64,000 nucleotides of DNA from contig NZ_JBAWJZ010000003.1 in NCBI RefSeq assembly GCF_043876835.1, forward strand, positions 310,001-374,000, read 5' to 3'. The notes beneath the pieces were generated by a model. That model was given only the letters and a program-made list of their open reading frames with translations, made no database searches and was not told the DNA's origin. This document shows positions 1 to 6,716 of this stretch, piece after piece. A program made the translations under genes and the position numbers. Position 1 is the first letter of the stretch; each line of letters begins with the position of its first letter. The DNA is from Yeosuana sp043876835. GTDB lineage: Bacteria; Bacteroidota; Bacteroidia; Flavobacteriales; Flavobacteriaceae.

Positions 1-34
1 GTTCGCCTCCTGTTTTCTTTTTAAATTTACCCAT
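1..34 (-). CDS. ExbD/TolR family protein, second paralogue (5' end only)
   Basis: Only the first eleven codons lie in the window; they read MGKFKKKTGGE on the minus strand and run off the left edge. Flavobacterial exbB operons commonly carry two exbD genes in a row, and the second one typically begins with this lysine-rich cytoplasmic stretch before its single membrane helix. The gene follows the first exbD after 23 bp in the same direction, so it is very likely the last visible cistron of this operon. The assignment rests on position and the N-terminal sequence alone. Confidence 0.65.
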   Translation of the reverse strand, partial: MGKFKKKTGGE

Positions 35-57
35 ATATAAATGTGTTAAATTTCAAT

Positions 58-648
58 TTATTGTACCTCTGAAAGTTTTTGAGGATACTCAACTTTTATT
101 TTTTCAAGTTGTTCCTTTAACTTTGTTTTATTTCCTACCCAGTTTACATTATCGTAATCTGCTTGCATATCAATAAAAGACTTACCATATAATGACTGCG
201 CGCGCTTATTTCTTAACTCATTATAAGCTGCTACTAACTCATTTTGAACGGAAATATACATTTTATAAGATGTTTCTCTTTCGTTCTTAAGTGAAATAAT
301 AGCTTTATCTGGATTATCAGATGAACTTGGATTTTTCTTACCGTGACAATAATCACAAGTTCCGTCTCCTCCGTTATCTAAAAATTCCACGGCTGCTTTT
401 CTTAAATCTTTTAACTCCATTAACTCATCTTCAACAAGCAACTGATCTTTTCCATTAAGCAAAACTGTAAAAATATTTTTTTGCTTAATAACAGGTGGCG
501 TTATATCACTATCCTCAATTGGAGGAAGTTTTCGACTAATCCCGGTATCTGTTTCAATGGTAGTAGTTACTAAGAAAAATATCAATAGTAAAAACGCAAT
601 GTCGGCCATGGAGCCTGCATTAACTTCTGGTGCTGCTCTTTTTGCCAT
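58..648 (-). CDS. exbD: ExbD/TolR biopolymer transport protein
   Basis: Inner-membrane partner of ExbB and TonB that helps convert proton motive force into energy for outer-membrane receptors. The N-terminus is a short cytoplasmic segment followed by one helix (about residues 14-33) containing Asp16, which matches the conserved transmembrane aspartate of the family. The remaining 160 residues are periplasmic. At 196 residues it is longer than E. coli ExbD (about 140), because of a middle insertion that contains C98-D-Y-C101-H102. It lies 5 bp after the preceding four-helix gene and 23 bp before a second exbD, so all four genes form one operon. Such an insertion also occurs in other flavobacterial ExbD proteins as far as I recall. 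Confidence 0.9.
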   Translation of the reverse strand: MAKRAAPEVNAGSMADIAFLLLIFFLVTTTIETDTGISRKLPPIEDSDITPPVIKQKNIFTVLLNGKDQLLVEDELMELKDLRKAAVEFLDNGGDGTCDYCHGKKNPSSSDNPDKAIISLKNERETSYKMYISVQNELVAAYNELRNKRAQSLYGKSFIDMQADYDNVNWVGNKTKLKEQLEKIKVEYPQKLSEVQ

Positions 649-653
649 AATTA

Positions 654-1091
654 TTATTTATTAAAAAGTTTTTTTACTCCAGCTAATAACATTGCAACAA
701 CAGTACCAGCCATTAAAATATAGAAAGCTACAATTCCTGCTCCTACCATGTGTGATTCACCATCAGTTGCAGGTACACCTCCATATAAATATTCTCTAGT
801 GTCTCCGCCAGAAACAGCATACGATATTACAAGAACTGCCAGAAAAGCACCAGCTCCTATCAAGGCACTTTTTAATGAAGCTGAATTAGTAAACAAACCT
901 TTCAAAGTAAATACAAGCACCAAAGCAATAGTAACAATTAAAATAGCATAAGCAAGATACATAAAGGTATTAACTGCTCCGCTAGATTCGCCTGCTTTGA
1001 TGGCATCATCACCTGCTCCTATTATTACAACAAGAAAAATGATTGAAAGAATGCCTACAATTCCAACTAATATAGTTGATAATTTTTTCAT
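654..1091 (-). CDS. four-helix membrane protein of the exbB-exbD operon
   Basis: I do not recognise a named family. The 145-residue protein is almost entirely hydrophobic, with predicted helices near residues 5-27, 40-64, 74-95 and 113-140, short glycine-rich loops and a lysine-rich C-terminus (KKLFNK). It sits between exbB (20 bp upstream) and exbD (5 bp downstream), in the same direction, an arrangement that is common in Flavobacteriaceae. It is therefore probably an accessory subunit of the ExbBD motor, but nothing in the sequence proves a function. Confidence 0.8.
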   Translation of the reverse strand: MKKLSTILVGIVGILSIIFLVVIIGAGDDAIKAGESSGAVNTFMYLAYAILIVTIALVLVFTLKGLFTNSASLKSALIGAGAFLAVLVISYAVSGGDTREYLYGGVPATDGESHMVGAGIVAFYILMAGTVVAMLLAGVKKLFNK

Positions 1092-1111
1092 TATTATTAT
1101 TTTTTAGATTA

Positions 1112-1879
1112 TTACTTTTTTTGTCTGATTAGTAAATCCATTAATGTAATAGAAGCATCTTCCATATCATTAACGATACTATCAATTTTAGCAATAATGT
1201 AATTATAGAAAATTTGAAGTATAATAGCTACTACTAAACCAAATACAGTTGTTAAAAGTGCTACTTTAATACCTCCGGCAACAAGTGATGGTTGCATATC
1301 TCCAGCTGCTTCAATTTTATCGAATGCTTGAATCATACCAATTACAGTTCCCATGAACCCTAACATCGGTGCTAAAGCAATAAATAATGAAATCCAAGAT
1401 ACGTTTTTCTCTAATTGTCCCATTTGAACACCACCGTAAGCAACAACAGCTTTTTCAACAGCCTCTAAGCCTTCATCGGTTCTGTCTAATCCTTGATAGT
1501 AGATAGATGCAACAGGTCCTTTTGTGTTTCTGCAAACTTCTTTTGCAGCAGTAACTCCACCAGAAGCTAAAGCTTCTTCAACATCAGCAGTTAATTTTTT
1601 TGTATTTGTTGTTGAAAGGTTTAAAAAGATAATTCTTTCAATAGCAATTGCTAATCCAAGTATTAAACATAACAATACAATTCCCATGAAGCCTGGACCT
1701 CCTTCAATAAAACGTTTTTTCAATTCTTGATGAAACCCAAGTTCTTCTGCAGGTGCCGGTTCATCTTGAGTCATACTTGCAACTGTAGTTGCAGTGGTTG
1801 TGTTTGCATTTGTAGTTGCATTAACAGTACCAAAAGCCATCATTCCAGCGATGGCTAGGATAGAAAATAATCTTTTCAT
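1112..1879 (-). CDS. exbB: ExbB/TolQ/MotA family proton channel protein
   Basis: Proton-conducting inner-membrane subunit of the TonB energising complex. The 255-residue protein has three helices near residues 64-84, 160-185 and 203-230, with the family signature around LAPMLGFMGTVIGMI in the second one. An N-terminal hydrophobic stretch followed by a Thr/Ala-rich linker (residues 1-45) looks like a cleavable signal or an extra helix, as in many Bacteroidota ExbB proteins. It is the first gene of the operon and would serve the TonB-dependent receptors elsewhere in the window (18345-21248 and 34701-37547). Confidence 0.92.
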   Translation of the reverse strand: MKRLFSILAIAGMMAFGTVNATTNANTTTATTVASMTQDEPAPAEELGFHQELKKRFIEGGPGFMGIVLLCLILGLAIAIERIIFLNLSTTNTKKLTADVEEALASGGVTAAKEVCRNTKGPVASIYYQGLDRTDEGLEAVEKAVVAYGGVQMGQLEKNVSWISLFIALAPMLGFMGTVIGMIQAFDKIEAAGDMQPSLVAGGIKVALLTTVFGLVVAIILQIFYNYIIAKIDSIVNDMEDASITLMDLLIRQKK

Positions 1880-1954
1880 GTTCTAGATCTTAATTTTATT
1901 AGTTAAAGTGTTAAAGATATAAAAAAAAATAGCAATTAAAAATAAAAAAACCAG

Positions 1955-2042
1955 CAGAGAGGAAGGGATTCGAACCCTCGATACGCTTTTGGCGTATACA
2001 CACTTTCCAGGCGTGCGCCTTCGACCACTCGGCCACCTCTCT
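1955..2042 (-). tRNA. tRNA-Ser (anticodon GGA)
   Basis: Read on the minus strand, the 5' acceptor AGAGAGG pairs with CCUCUCU at the 3' end, followed by discriminator G. The D arm (GCCGAGUGGUCGAAGGC), the anticodon loop CUGGAAA with GGA, a long variable arm with a stem (GUAUACGCCAAAAGCGUAU) and the T arm with GGUUCGAAUCC are all present. The long variable arm and GGA identify serine. CCA is not encoded; the genomic bases after the discriminator are CTGG. Confidence 0.97.
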
Positions 2043-2118
2043 GTATTTCAAATAGCTTTAATTACGAGGGCTCAAATAACAAAAAAAATGTTAAATGATA
2101 AAACTTTAACCGTTAATT

Positions 2119-3150
2119 TTAAGTCATTTCTCCTCGTAAAGATGCTTCATACATGGTTTTGAACAATTTAGATGAAATATTATGCCCCAATAAGTACATT
2201 AATTTACTTGTAGCAGCCTCAGTTGTAATGTCTTTTCCTGAAATAACTCCTATTTTTACTAAGTTTTCACTCGTTTCATAGTGTCCCATAATAACACTTC
2301 CGCCAGAACATTGAGTAATATTGATAATATGTATACCTTTTTTAATCGTTTCTTCAAGTAAATCTATAAACCATTTTTCTGTAGTACAGTTTCCAGCCCC
2401 ATAAGTTTCTAAAATAATACCTTTTAAATTTGGTGTATTAAATATACTCTTTAATAAAATTTCAGAAATCCCTGGGAATAATTTCACAAGGGCAATATTT
2501 GTGTCTAAATGCTTATGAACTATGAACTTCTTCTTTAAATTTGGCTTAAATAAATAATCATGATTAACCTTTAAATGCACACCAGATTCGGCTAAATCTG
2601 GGTAATTTAAAGAGGCAAAAGCTTCAAAGTGTTCTGCATTAATCTTAGTTGTTCTATTGGCTCTGTATAATTTATATTCAAAATACAGACTAACTTCTTT
2701 AATAACTGGCTTTTTTTGATGTTGCAATGAAGCAACTTGAATGGAGGTTATTAAATTTTCCTTAGCATCGGTACGTAAATCACCTATTGGCAACTGAGAA
2801 CCAGTGAAAACTACAGGTTTAGCTAAATTCTCTAACATAAAGCTTAACGCAGATGCCGTGTAACTCATAGTATCACTTCCGTGCAATACAACAAAGCCAT
2901 CAAACTTTTCATAGTTTGATTCAATAATTTCTGCTATTTGAACCCAATACTTAGGATTCATATTACTTGAATCAATTGGGGTTTTAAACGAAATTGTATC
3001 AATTTTACAATCTAACAGTTGTATTTCTGGTATTCTCTTTAAAAGATTTTTAAAATCAAATGCTCGTAATACCCCAGTTTTTGGATCTTTTACCATACCT
3101 ATGGTGCCGCCGGTATATATAAGGAGTATGTTTGGTCTTGATTTATTCAT
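2119..3150 (-). CDS. ansA: type I L-asparaginase
   Basis: Hydrolyses L-asparagine to aspartate and ammonia; type I enzymes are cytoplasmic and no signal peptide is present. The first catalytic motif TGGTIGM (residues 13-19, nucleophile Thr16) and the second motif HGSDTM (residues 90-95, with Thr94 and Asp93) are both intact, and the 343-residue length fits the family. The start is 2 bp after the stop of the TatD-like gene, so the two are co-transcribed. No paralogue is seen in the window. Confidence 0.93.
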   Translation of the reverse strand: MNKSRPNILLIYTGGTIGMVKDPKTGVLRAFDFKNLLKRIPEIQLLDCKIDTISFKTPIDSSNMNPKYWVQIAEIIESNYEKFDGFVVLHGSDTMSYTASALSFMLENLAKPVVFTGSQLPIGDLRTDAKENLITSIQVASLQHQKKPVIKEVSLYFEYKLYRANRTTKINAEHFEAFASLNYPDLAESGVHLKVNHDYLFKPNLKKKFIVHKHLDTNIALVKLFPGISEILLKSIFNTPNLKGIILETYGAGNCTTEKWFIDLLEETIKKGIHIINITQCSGGSVIMGHYETSENLVKIGVISGKDITTEAATSKLMYLLGHNISSKLFKTMYEASLRGEMT

Positions 3151-3152
3151 AT

Positions 3153-3920
3153 TTATGTATTGAAGATATCTTTTGAATTTTGTGTTGTTACTGATGCTAT
3201 ATGTTCTTGAGTAACATTATAAATTTCAGCTAATTTTTCTAATACTTTAGTAATATATGCGCTTTCATTTCGCTTTCCTCTATAAGGTGCAGGTGCCAAA
3301 TACGGTGAATCTGTTTCTAAAACTATATGCTTTAAATCTATCTGGTTTAAAAACTGATCAATTTTTCCATTTTTAAAGGTAGCAACTCCACCAATACCTA
3401 ATTTCATATTATATGACATAGCTTGATGCGCCTGTTTTATATTGCCAGAAAAGCAATGAAAAATCCCAAATAAATCATTCCCTTTTTCTTGTTCTAGAAT
3501 TTCAAAAATTTCATCAAAAGCGTCTCTGCAGTGAATAACAATAGGCAGCTTGTATTGTTTTGCTAATTTTATTTGATGTTTAAATGCGTCTTGCTGAATT
3601 AACAACGTGGTTTTATCCCAATACAAATCTATCCCAATCTCGCCAACAGCATAAAATTTTCTCTTTGCTAGCATTTCTTCAACATGATTCAACTCTTCTT
3701 TATAATTATCTTTAACATGAGTGGGATGCAACCCCATCATTAAAAACACATTATCGGGATAATCATTCTCCAACTGTAACATAGATTCAGTATATGTTGA
3801 ATCTATGGCCGGTATAAAAAAGCGGGATACATTTAATTGAATTGCTCGTTCAATCATGTCTTTTCTATCATCTTCAAAAGCCTCACTATATAAATGAGTA
3901 TGGGTATCTGTAATAATCAC
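3153..3920 (-). CDS. tatD: TatD family metal-dependent hydrolase (DNase)
   Basis: TIM-barrel amidohydrolase-fold enzyme, usually a metal-dependent 3'-5' exonuclease or general hydrolase in the cytoplasm. Metal ligands are visible: H7 and H9 in THTHL, Glu94 in VGEIGID, a His in VIHCRD, a His in FHCFSG and an Asp in ETDSPY. Length (255) is normal. It is the promoter-proximal gene of a two-gene unit with the asparaginase. The exact paralogue (TatD, YcfH or YjjV) cannot be decided, so the symbol is provisional. Confidence 0.9.
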   Translation of the reverse strand: MIITDTHTHLYSEAFEDDRKDMIERAIQLNVSRFFIPAIDSTYTESMLQLENDYPDNVFLMMGLHPTHVKDNYKEELNHVEEMLAKRKFYAVGEIGIDLYWDKTTLLIQQDAFKHQIKLAKQYKLPIVIHCRDAFDEIFEILEQEKGNDLFGIFHCFSGNIKQAHQAMSYNMKLGIGGVATFKNGKIDQFLNQIDLKHIVLETDSPYLAPAPYRGKRNESAYITKVLEKLAEIYNVTQEHIASVTTQNSKDIFNT

Positions 3921-4007
3921 TAAGGTTATGTTAAAAAGTTATAAACGGTTTCATTGACACAAAAATAATTGTTTTACATGAGTATATTTGTTTTAAAATT
4001 AATTTAG

Positions 4008-4448
4008 ATGCAGTCACTTAACCAATTCCTTCTTGAAAAAGGTTATACCAAAGTAAAACTTAAACTTACCAAAACCAATCATTTTGAAATATTGGCTACC
4101 ATAAATGGTGTGAAAGGTTTGTTTATTTTAGACACTGGCGCTTCAAGTTCATGTGTCGGCTTTGAAGCTATTAATACTTTTAAATTAGTAGCAGAAGATT
4201 CATTAGTTAAAGCTGCTGGAGCTGGTGCTACAGACATGGAAACACAAGTTTCAAAAAAGAACAATTTAAAGATTGGTTCTTGGAAAGAAAAAAATGTAGC
4301 TCTCATTTTATTTAATCTAACGCATGTAAACTCTGCATTAATCAATCATAAATCAAAACCTGTTGATGGTATAATTGGCGCAGATATTTTAAAAAAAGCT
4401 AAAGCAGTAATAGATTATAAAAAAAAATATTTGTACTTAAAAGAGTGA
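4008..4448 (+). CDS. retropepsin-like aspartic protease domain protein
   Basis: A 146-residue single-domain protein with the clan AA signature LDTGASSS (catalytic Asp42, Thr43, Gly44), a glycine-rich flap region and the second hydrophobic-hydrophobic-Gly motif IIGADIL near residue 123. Proteins of this size act as homodimers, each chain supplying one aspartate. No signal peptide or membrane helix is evident, so it appears cytoplasmic. It is divergent from tatD and 61 bp upstream of the response regulator. The natural substrate is unknown. Confidence 0.85.
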   Translation: MQSLNQFLLEKGYTKVKLKLTKTNHFEILATINGVKGLFILDTGASSSCVGFEAINTFKLVAEDSLVKAAGAGATDMETQVSKKNNLKIGSWKEKNVALILFNLTHVNSALINHKSKPVDGIIGADILKKAKAVIDYKKKYLYLKE

Positions 4449-4509
4449 AAAAAAAATTAATTATCATTAAATTTAACAGAGAATTAATAGTAATCCCTCA
4501 GATAGCTTA

Positions 4510-5136
4510 ATGGCCATAAATATTGTAATTGCAGACGATCACCCTTTAATGTTAAGAGGGTTGAAAGATTTTTTAGTTTCAAAAGGTTTTAATATCGTTG
4601 GCATTGCTGAAGACGGAAATAGTGCTTATAATTTAATTGTAAAATTAAAACCAGAAATTGCTATTTTAGACATTAGAATGCCTCATAAAACCGGTTTGGA
4701 AATAGCTGAAGATTGCAAAAAAAACAATATCGATACCAAAATAATCTTAATAACCTTTGACAAAGAAGAAGAATTATTTCAAAAAGCAAAAGAATTTAAT
4801 GTCTATGGCTACATTTTAAAAGAATTTGCCATTGAAGAAATTGAAATTTGCATTAAAAATGTTTTAAAAGGAAACCCTTATTTTAGTGAAGATTTGAAAG
4901 ATATTTTAGAAATAACAAAACCTAATTTAGACATAATTGAATCTCTTACTAAGACAGAAAGAAAAATTCTTTCTTTAGTAGCTGAAAATAATACAAGCCA
5001 GGAAATAGCCAGCGAATTATCAGTTTCAATTAAAACCATTCATAAACACAGAAGTCATATTATAGCCAAACTTGATTTAGATAATAAGCCAACTTCTCTT
5101 TTAATATGGGCTAATCTTCACAAAAAATATTTTTGA
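4510..5136 (+). CDS. LuxR/NarL-type response regulator
   Basis: Two-component transcription factor. The receiver domain (residues 3-120) has the acidic pair Asp9-Asp10, phospho-acceptor Asp54 in ILDIRMP and a conserved Lys in YILKEF. A LuxR-type helix-turn-helix follows (about 138-202; LTKTERKILSLVAENNTS then IKTIHKHR). It is an orphan: no histidine kinase gene lies next to it. A strong hairpin terminator begins directly after its stop codon. The regulated genes cannot be read from the sequence. Confidence 0.92.
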   Translation: MAINIVIADDHPLMLRGLKDFLVSKGFNIVGIAEDGNSAYNLIVKLKPEIAILDIRMPHKTGLEIAEDCKKNNIDTKIILITFDKEEELFQKAKEFNVYGYILKEFAIEEIEICIKNVLKGNPYFSEDLKDILEITKPNLDIIESLTKTERKILSLVAENNTSQEIASELSVSIKTIHKHRSHIIAKLDLDNKPTSLLIWANLHKKYF

Positions 5137-5165
5137 AAAATACGCACAAGTGCGTATTTTTTATT
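5137..5165 (+). terminator. intrinsic terminator of the response regulator gene
   Basis: An 11-bp perfect inverted repeat (AAAATACGCAC / GTGCGTATTTT) with a two-base AA centre starts immediately after the TGA and is followed by more T residues. Confidence 0.8.
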
Positions 5166-5225
5166 ACGTATGTATGACATACCTTTACACTGCTATTAAT
5201 TAATTCTTAGGGAGAATTTACGAAG

Positions 5226-5254
5226 ACTCTGTGTTGTAATGACACAGAGTTTTC
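5226..5254 (+). other. hairpin in the leader of the 33-residue peptide gene
   Basis: ACTCTGTGT (5226-5234) and ACACAGAGT (5242-5250) form a perfect 9-bp stem with a 7-base loop and are followed by TTTT. It lies 45 bp before the small membrane-peptide gene. It could be a weak terminator of a short transcript or a leader structure controlling the downstream gene; the sequence does not decide between them. Confidence 0.45.
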
Positions 5255-5294
5255 AATTAAAGAATTTGAAAAGCCTTAAGTAAATTTTTAAATT

Positions 5295-5396
5295 ATGAAT
5301 AATGCTAGTAACAGTTTAGATAAATACTTCACAATAAGCTTAGTTATATTAGTTATTCTTGTTATAGCAATTAATGTTATTGTTAATTTTTTTTAG
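5295..5396 (+). CDS. small single-helix membrane peptide (33 aa)
   Basis: A 33-codon reading frame, ATG to TAG. It starts with a polar segment MNNASNSLDKYF and continues with an uninterrupted hydrophobic helix of about 20 residues (ISLVILVILVIAINVIVNFF) to the very end. It is isolated in the gap between the response regulator and sucB, behind a leader hairpin, and is followed within 25 bp by a strong bidirectional terminator, as expected for a real gene. I do not recognise it. AT-rich DNA can produce such frames by chance, hence the moderate confidence. Confidence 0.5.
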   Translation: MNNASNSLDKYFTISLVILVILVIAINVIVNFF

Positions 5397-5411
5397 TTAA
5401 TGTTATATGTT

Positions 5412-5450
5412 AAAAAAAAGGAGAGTTTTTGTAGAAGCTCTCCTTTTTTT
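5412..5450. terminator. bidirectional terminator between the small peptide gene and sucB
   Basis: A-run plus GGAGAG (5420-5425) pairs with CTCTCC plus T-run (5438-5450). A and T tracts flank both sides, so it can stop transcription from the plus strand and from sucB on the minus strand. Confidence 0.85.
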
Positions 5451-5467
5451 ATTACAAGAAAATTTTA

Positions 5468-6682
5468 TTATAACTCTAAAGCTTTTTTTACATCATTGTT
5501 CATTAACAATTCAATAGGGTTTTCTAATGCTTCTTTTACAGCTACTAAAAACCCAACGCTTTCTTTACCATCAATAATTCTATGATCATAAGATAAGGCC
5601 ACGTACATAATTGGACGAATTTCTACTTTACCTTGTATTGCAACTGGTCGTTCCACAATATTATGCATTCCTAAAATGCCACTTTGTGGTGGATTTATAA
5701 TTGGGGTTGATAACATACTTCCAAAAACACCTCCATTAGAAATGGTGAAGGTTCCTCCTGTCATTTCATCAACAGTAATTTGACCGTCACGTGCTCTTAA
5801 AGCCAACCTTTTCACTTCAGACTCAACTCCTCTAAAAGTCATGTTTTCTACGTTTCTCATTACAGGAACCATTAATCCTTTTGGTCCAGAAACCGCAATG
5901 CTTATATCGCAAAAATCGTAAGTAATCATTTCCTTATCATCAATCATTGAGTTAACTGCAGGATACATTTTTAATGCTCTTACAACTGCTAATGAAAAGA
6001 AACTCATAAATCCTAAACCAACATTGTGCTTGTCTTTAAATGCATCTTTATATTCATTTCGTAAAGCAAAAATTGGAGACATATCAACCTCATTAAAGGT
6101 TGTTAACATGGCTGTAGTATTTTTTGCTTCCACCAAACGCTCTGCTACTTTACGACGAAGCATTGATAATTTAGTTCTGGTTGTTCCTCTGTTTCCTCCA
6201 GTTGGGGTTCCCATGGAAGGTGTTGCATTTACAGCATCTTCTTTAGTAACTCTACCGTCTTTTCCAGTTCCGTTTACTTCTGAAGCAGATATTCCTTTCT
6301 CTGCTAAAATCTTTTTGGCAGCTGGACTTGCACTTCCTGTTGCATATGTTTTCTCCTCTGCTTTTGGTTGAACTGACTTAGAAGCTTCAACTTTTGGAGC
6401 TTCTTCTTTCTTTTCTTCCTTTGGAGTAGTACCTTCTGGTTTTTCTGCACTTGTATCAATTAAGCAAACAATAGCACCAACAGCTACAGCATCTCCTTCT
6501 TCAGCTTTTAATGTAATGATTCCACTTGCTTCTGCAGGAAGTTCTAGAGTAGCTTTATCGCTATCTACCTCAGCTATGGCTTGGTCTTTTTCCACATAAT
6601 CACCATCTTGTACTAACCAAGTAGCAATTTCTACTTCTTTTATTGATTCCCCTGGAGAAGGGACTTTCATTTCTAAAATCAT
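5468..6682 (-). CDS. sucB: 2-oxoglutarate dehydrogenase E2, dihydrolipoyllysine succinyltransferase
   Basis: Core of the 2-oxoglutarate dehydrogenase complex, transferring the succinyl group from lipoate to CoA in the TCA cycle. Domains in order are one lipoyl domain (1-80, lipoylated Lys43 in SDKATLE), a Pro/Lys/Glu-rich linker, a peripheral-subunit-binding domain (about 115-155, SPAAKKILAEKGI) and the catalytic acyltransferase domain with His367 and Asp371 in SYDHRIIDG. Length is 404. It follows sucA by 34 bp and ends at a bidirectional terminator, so the two genes form an operon; E3 is encoded elsewhere. Confidence 0.96.
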   Translation of the reverse strand: MILEMKVPSPGESIKEVEIATWLVQDGDYVEKDQAIAEVDSDKATLELPAEASGIITLKAEEGDAVAVGAIVCLIDTSAEKPEGTTPKEEKKEEAPKVEASKSVQPKAEEKTYATGSASPAAKKILAEKGISASEVNGTGKDGRVTKEDAVNATPSMGTPTGGNRGTTRTKLSMLRRKVAERLVEAKNTTAMLTTFNEVDMSPIFALRNEYKDAFKDKHNVGLGFMSFFSLAVVRALKMYPAVNSMIDDKEMITYDFCDISIAVSGPKGLMVPVMRNVENMTFRGVESEVKRLALRARDGQITVDEMTGGTFTISNGGVFGSMLSTPIINPPQSGILGMHNIVERPVAIQGKVEIRPIMYVALSYDHRIIDGKESVGFLVAVKEALENPIELLMNNDVKKALEL

Positions 6683-6716
6683 TCTTTAAATTTTATTTTT
6701 TCTTAGTTCAATCTTT

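Noticed and set aside
6024..6371. 115-codon plus-strand frame inside sucB
   Set aside because: Antisense of the E3-binding and linker region of sucB.
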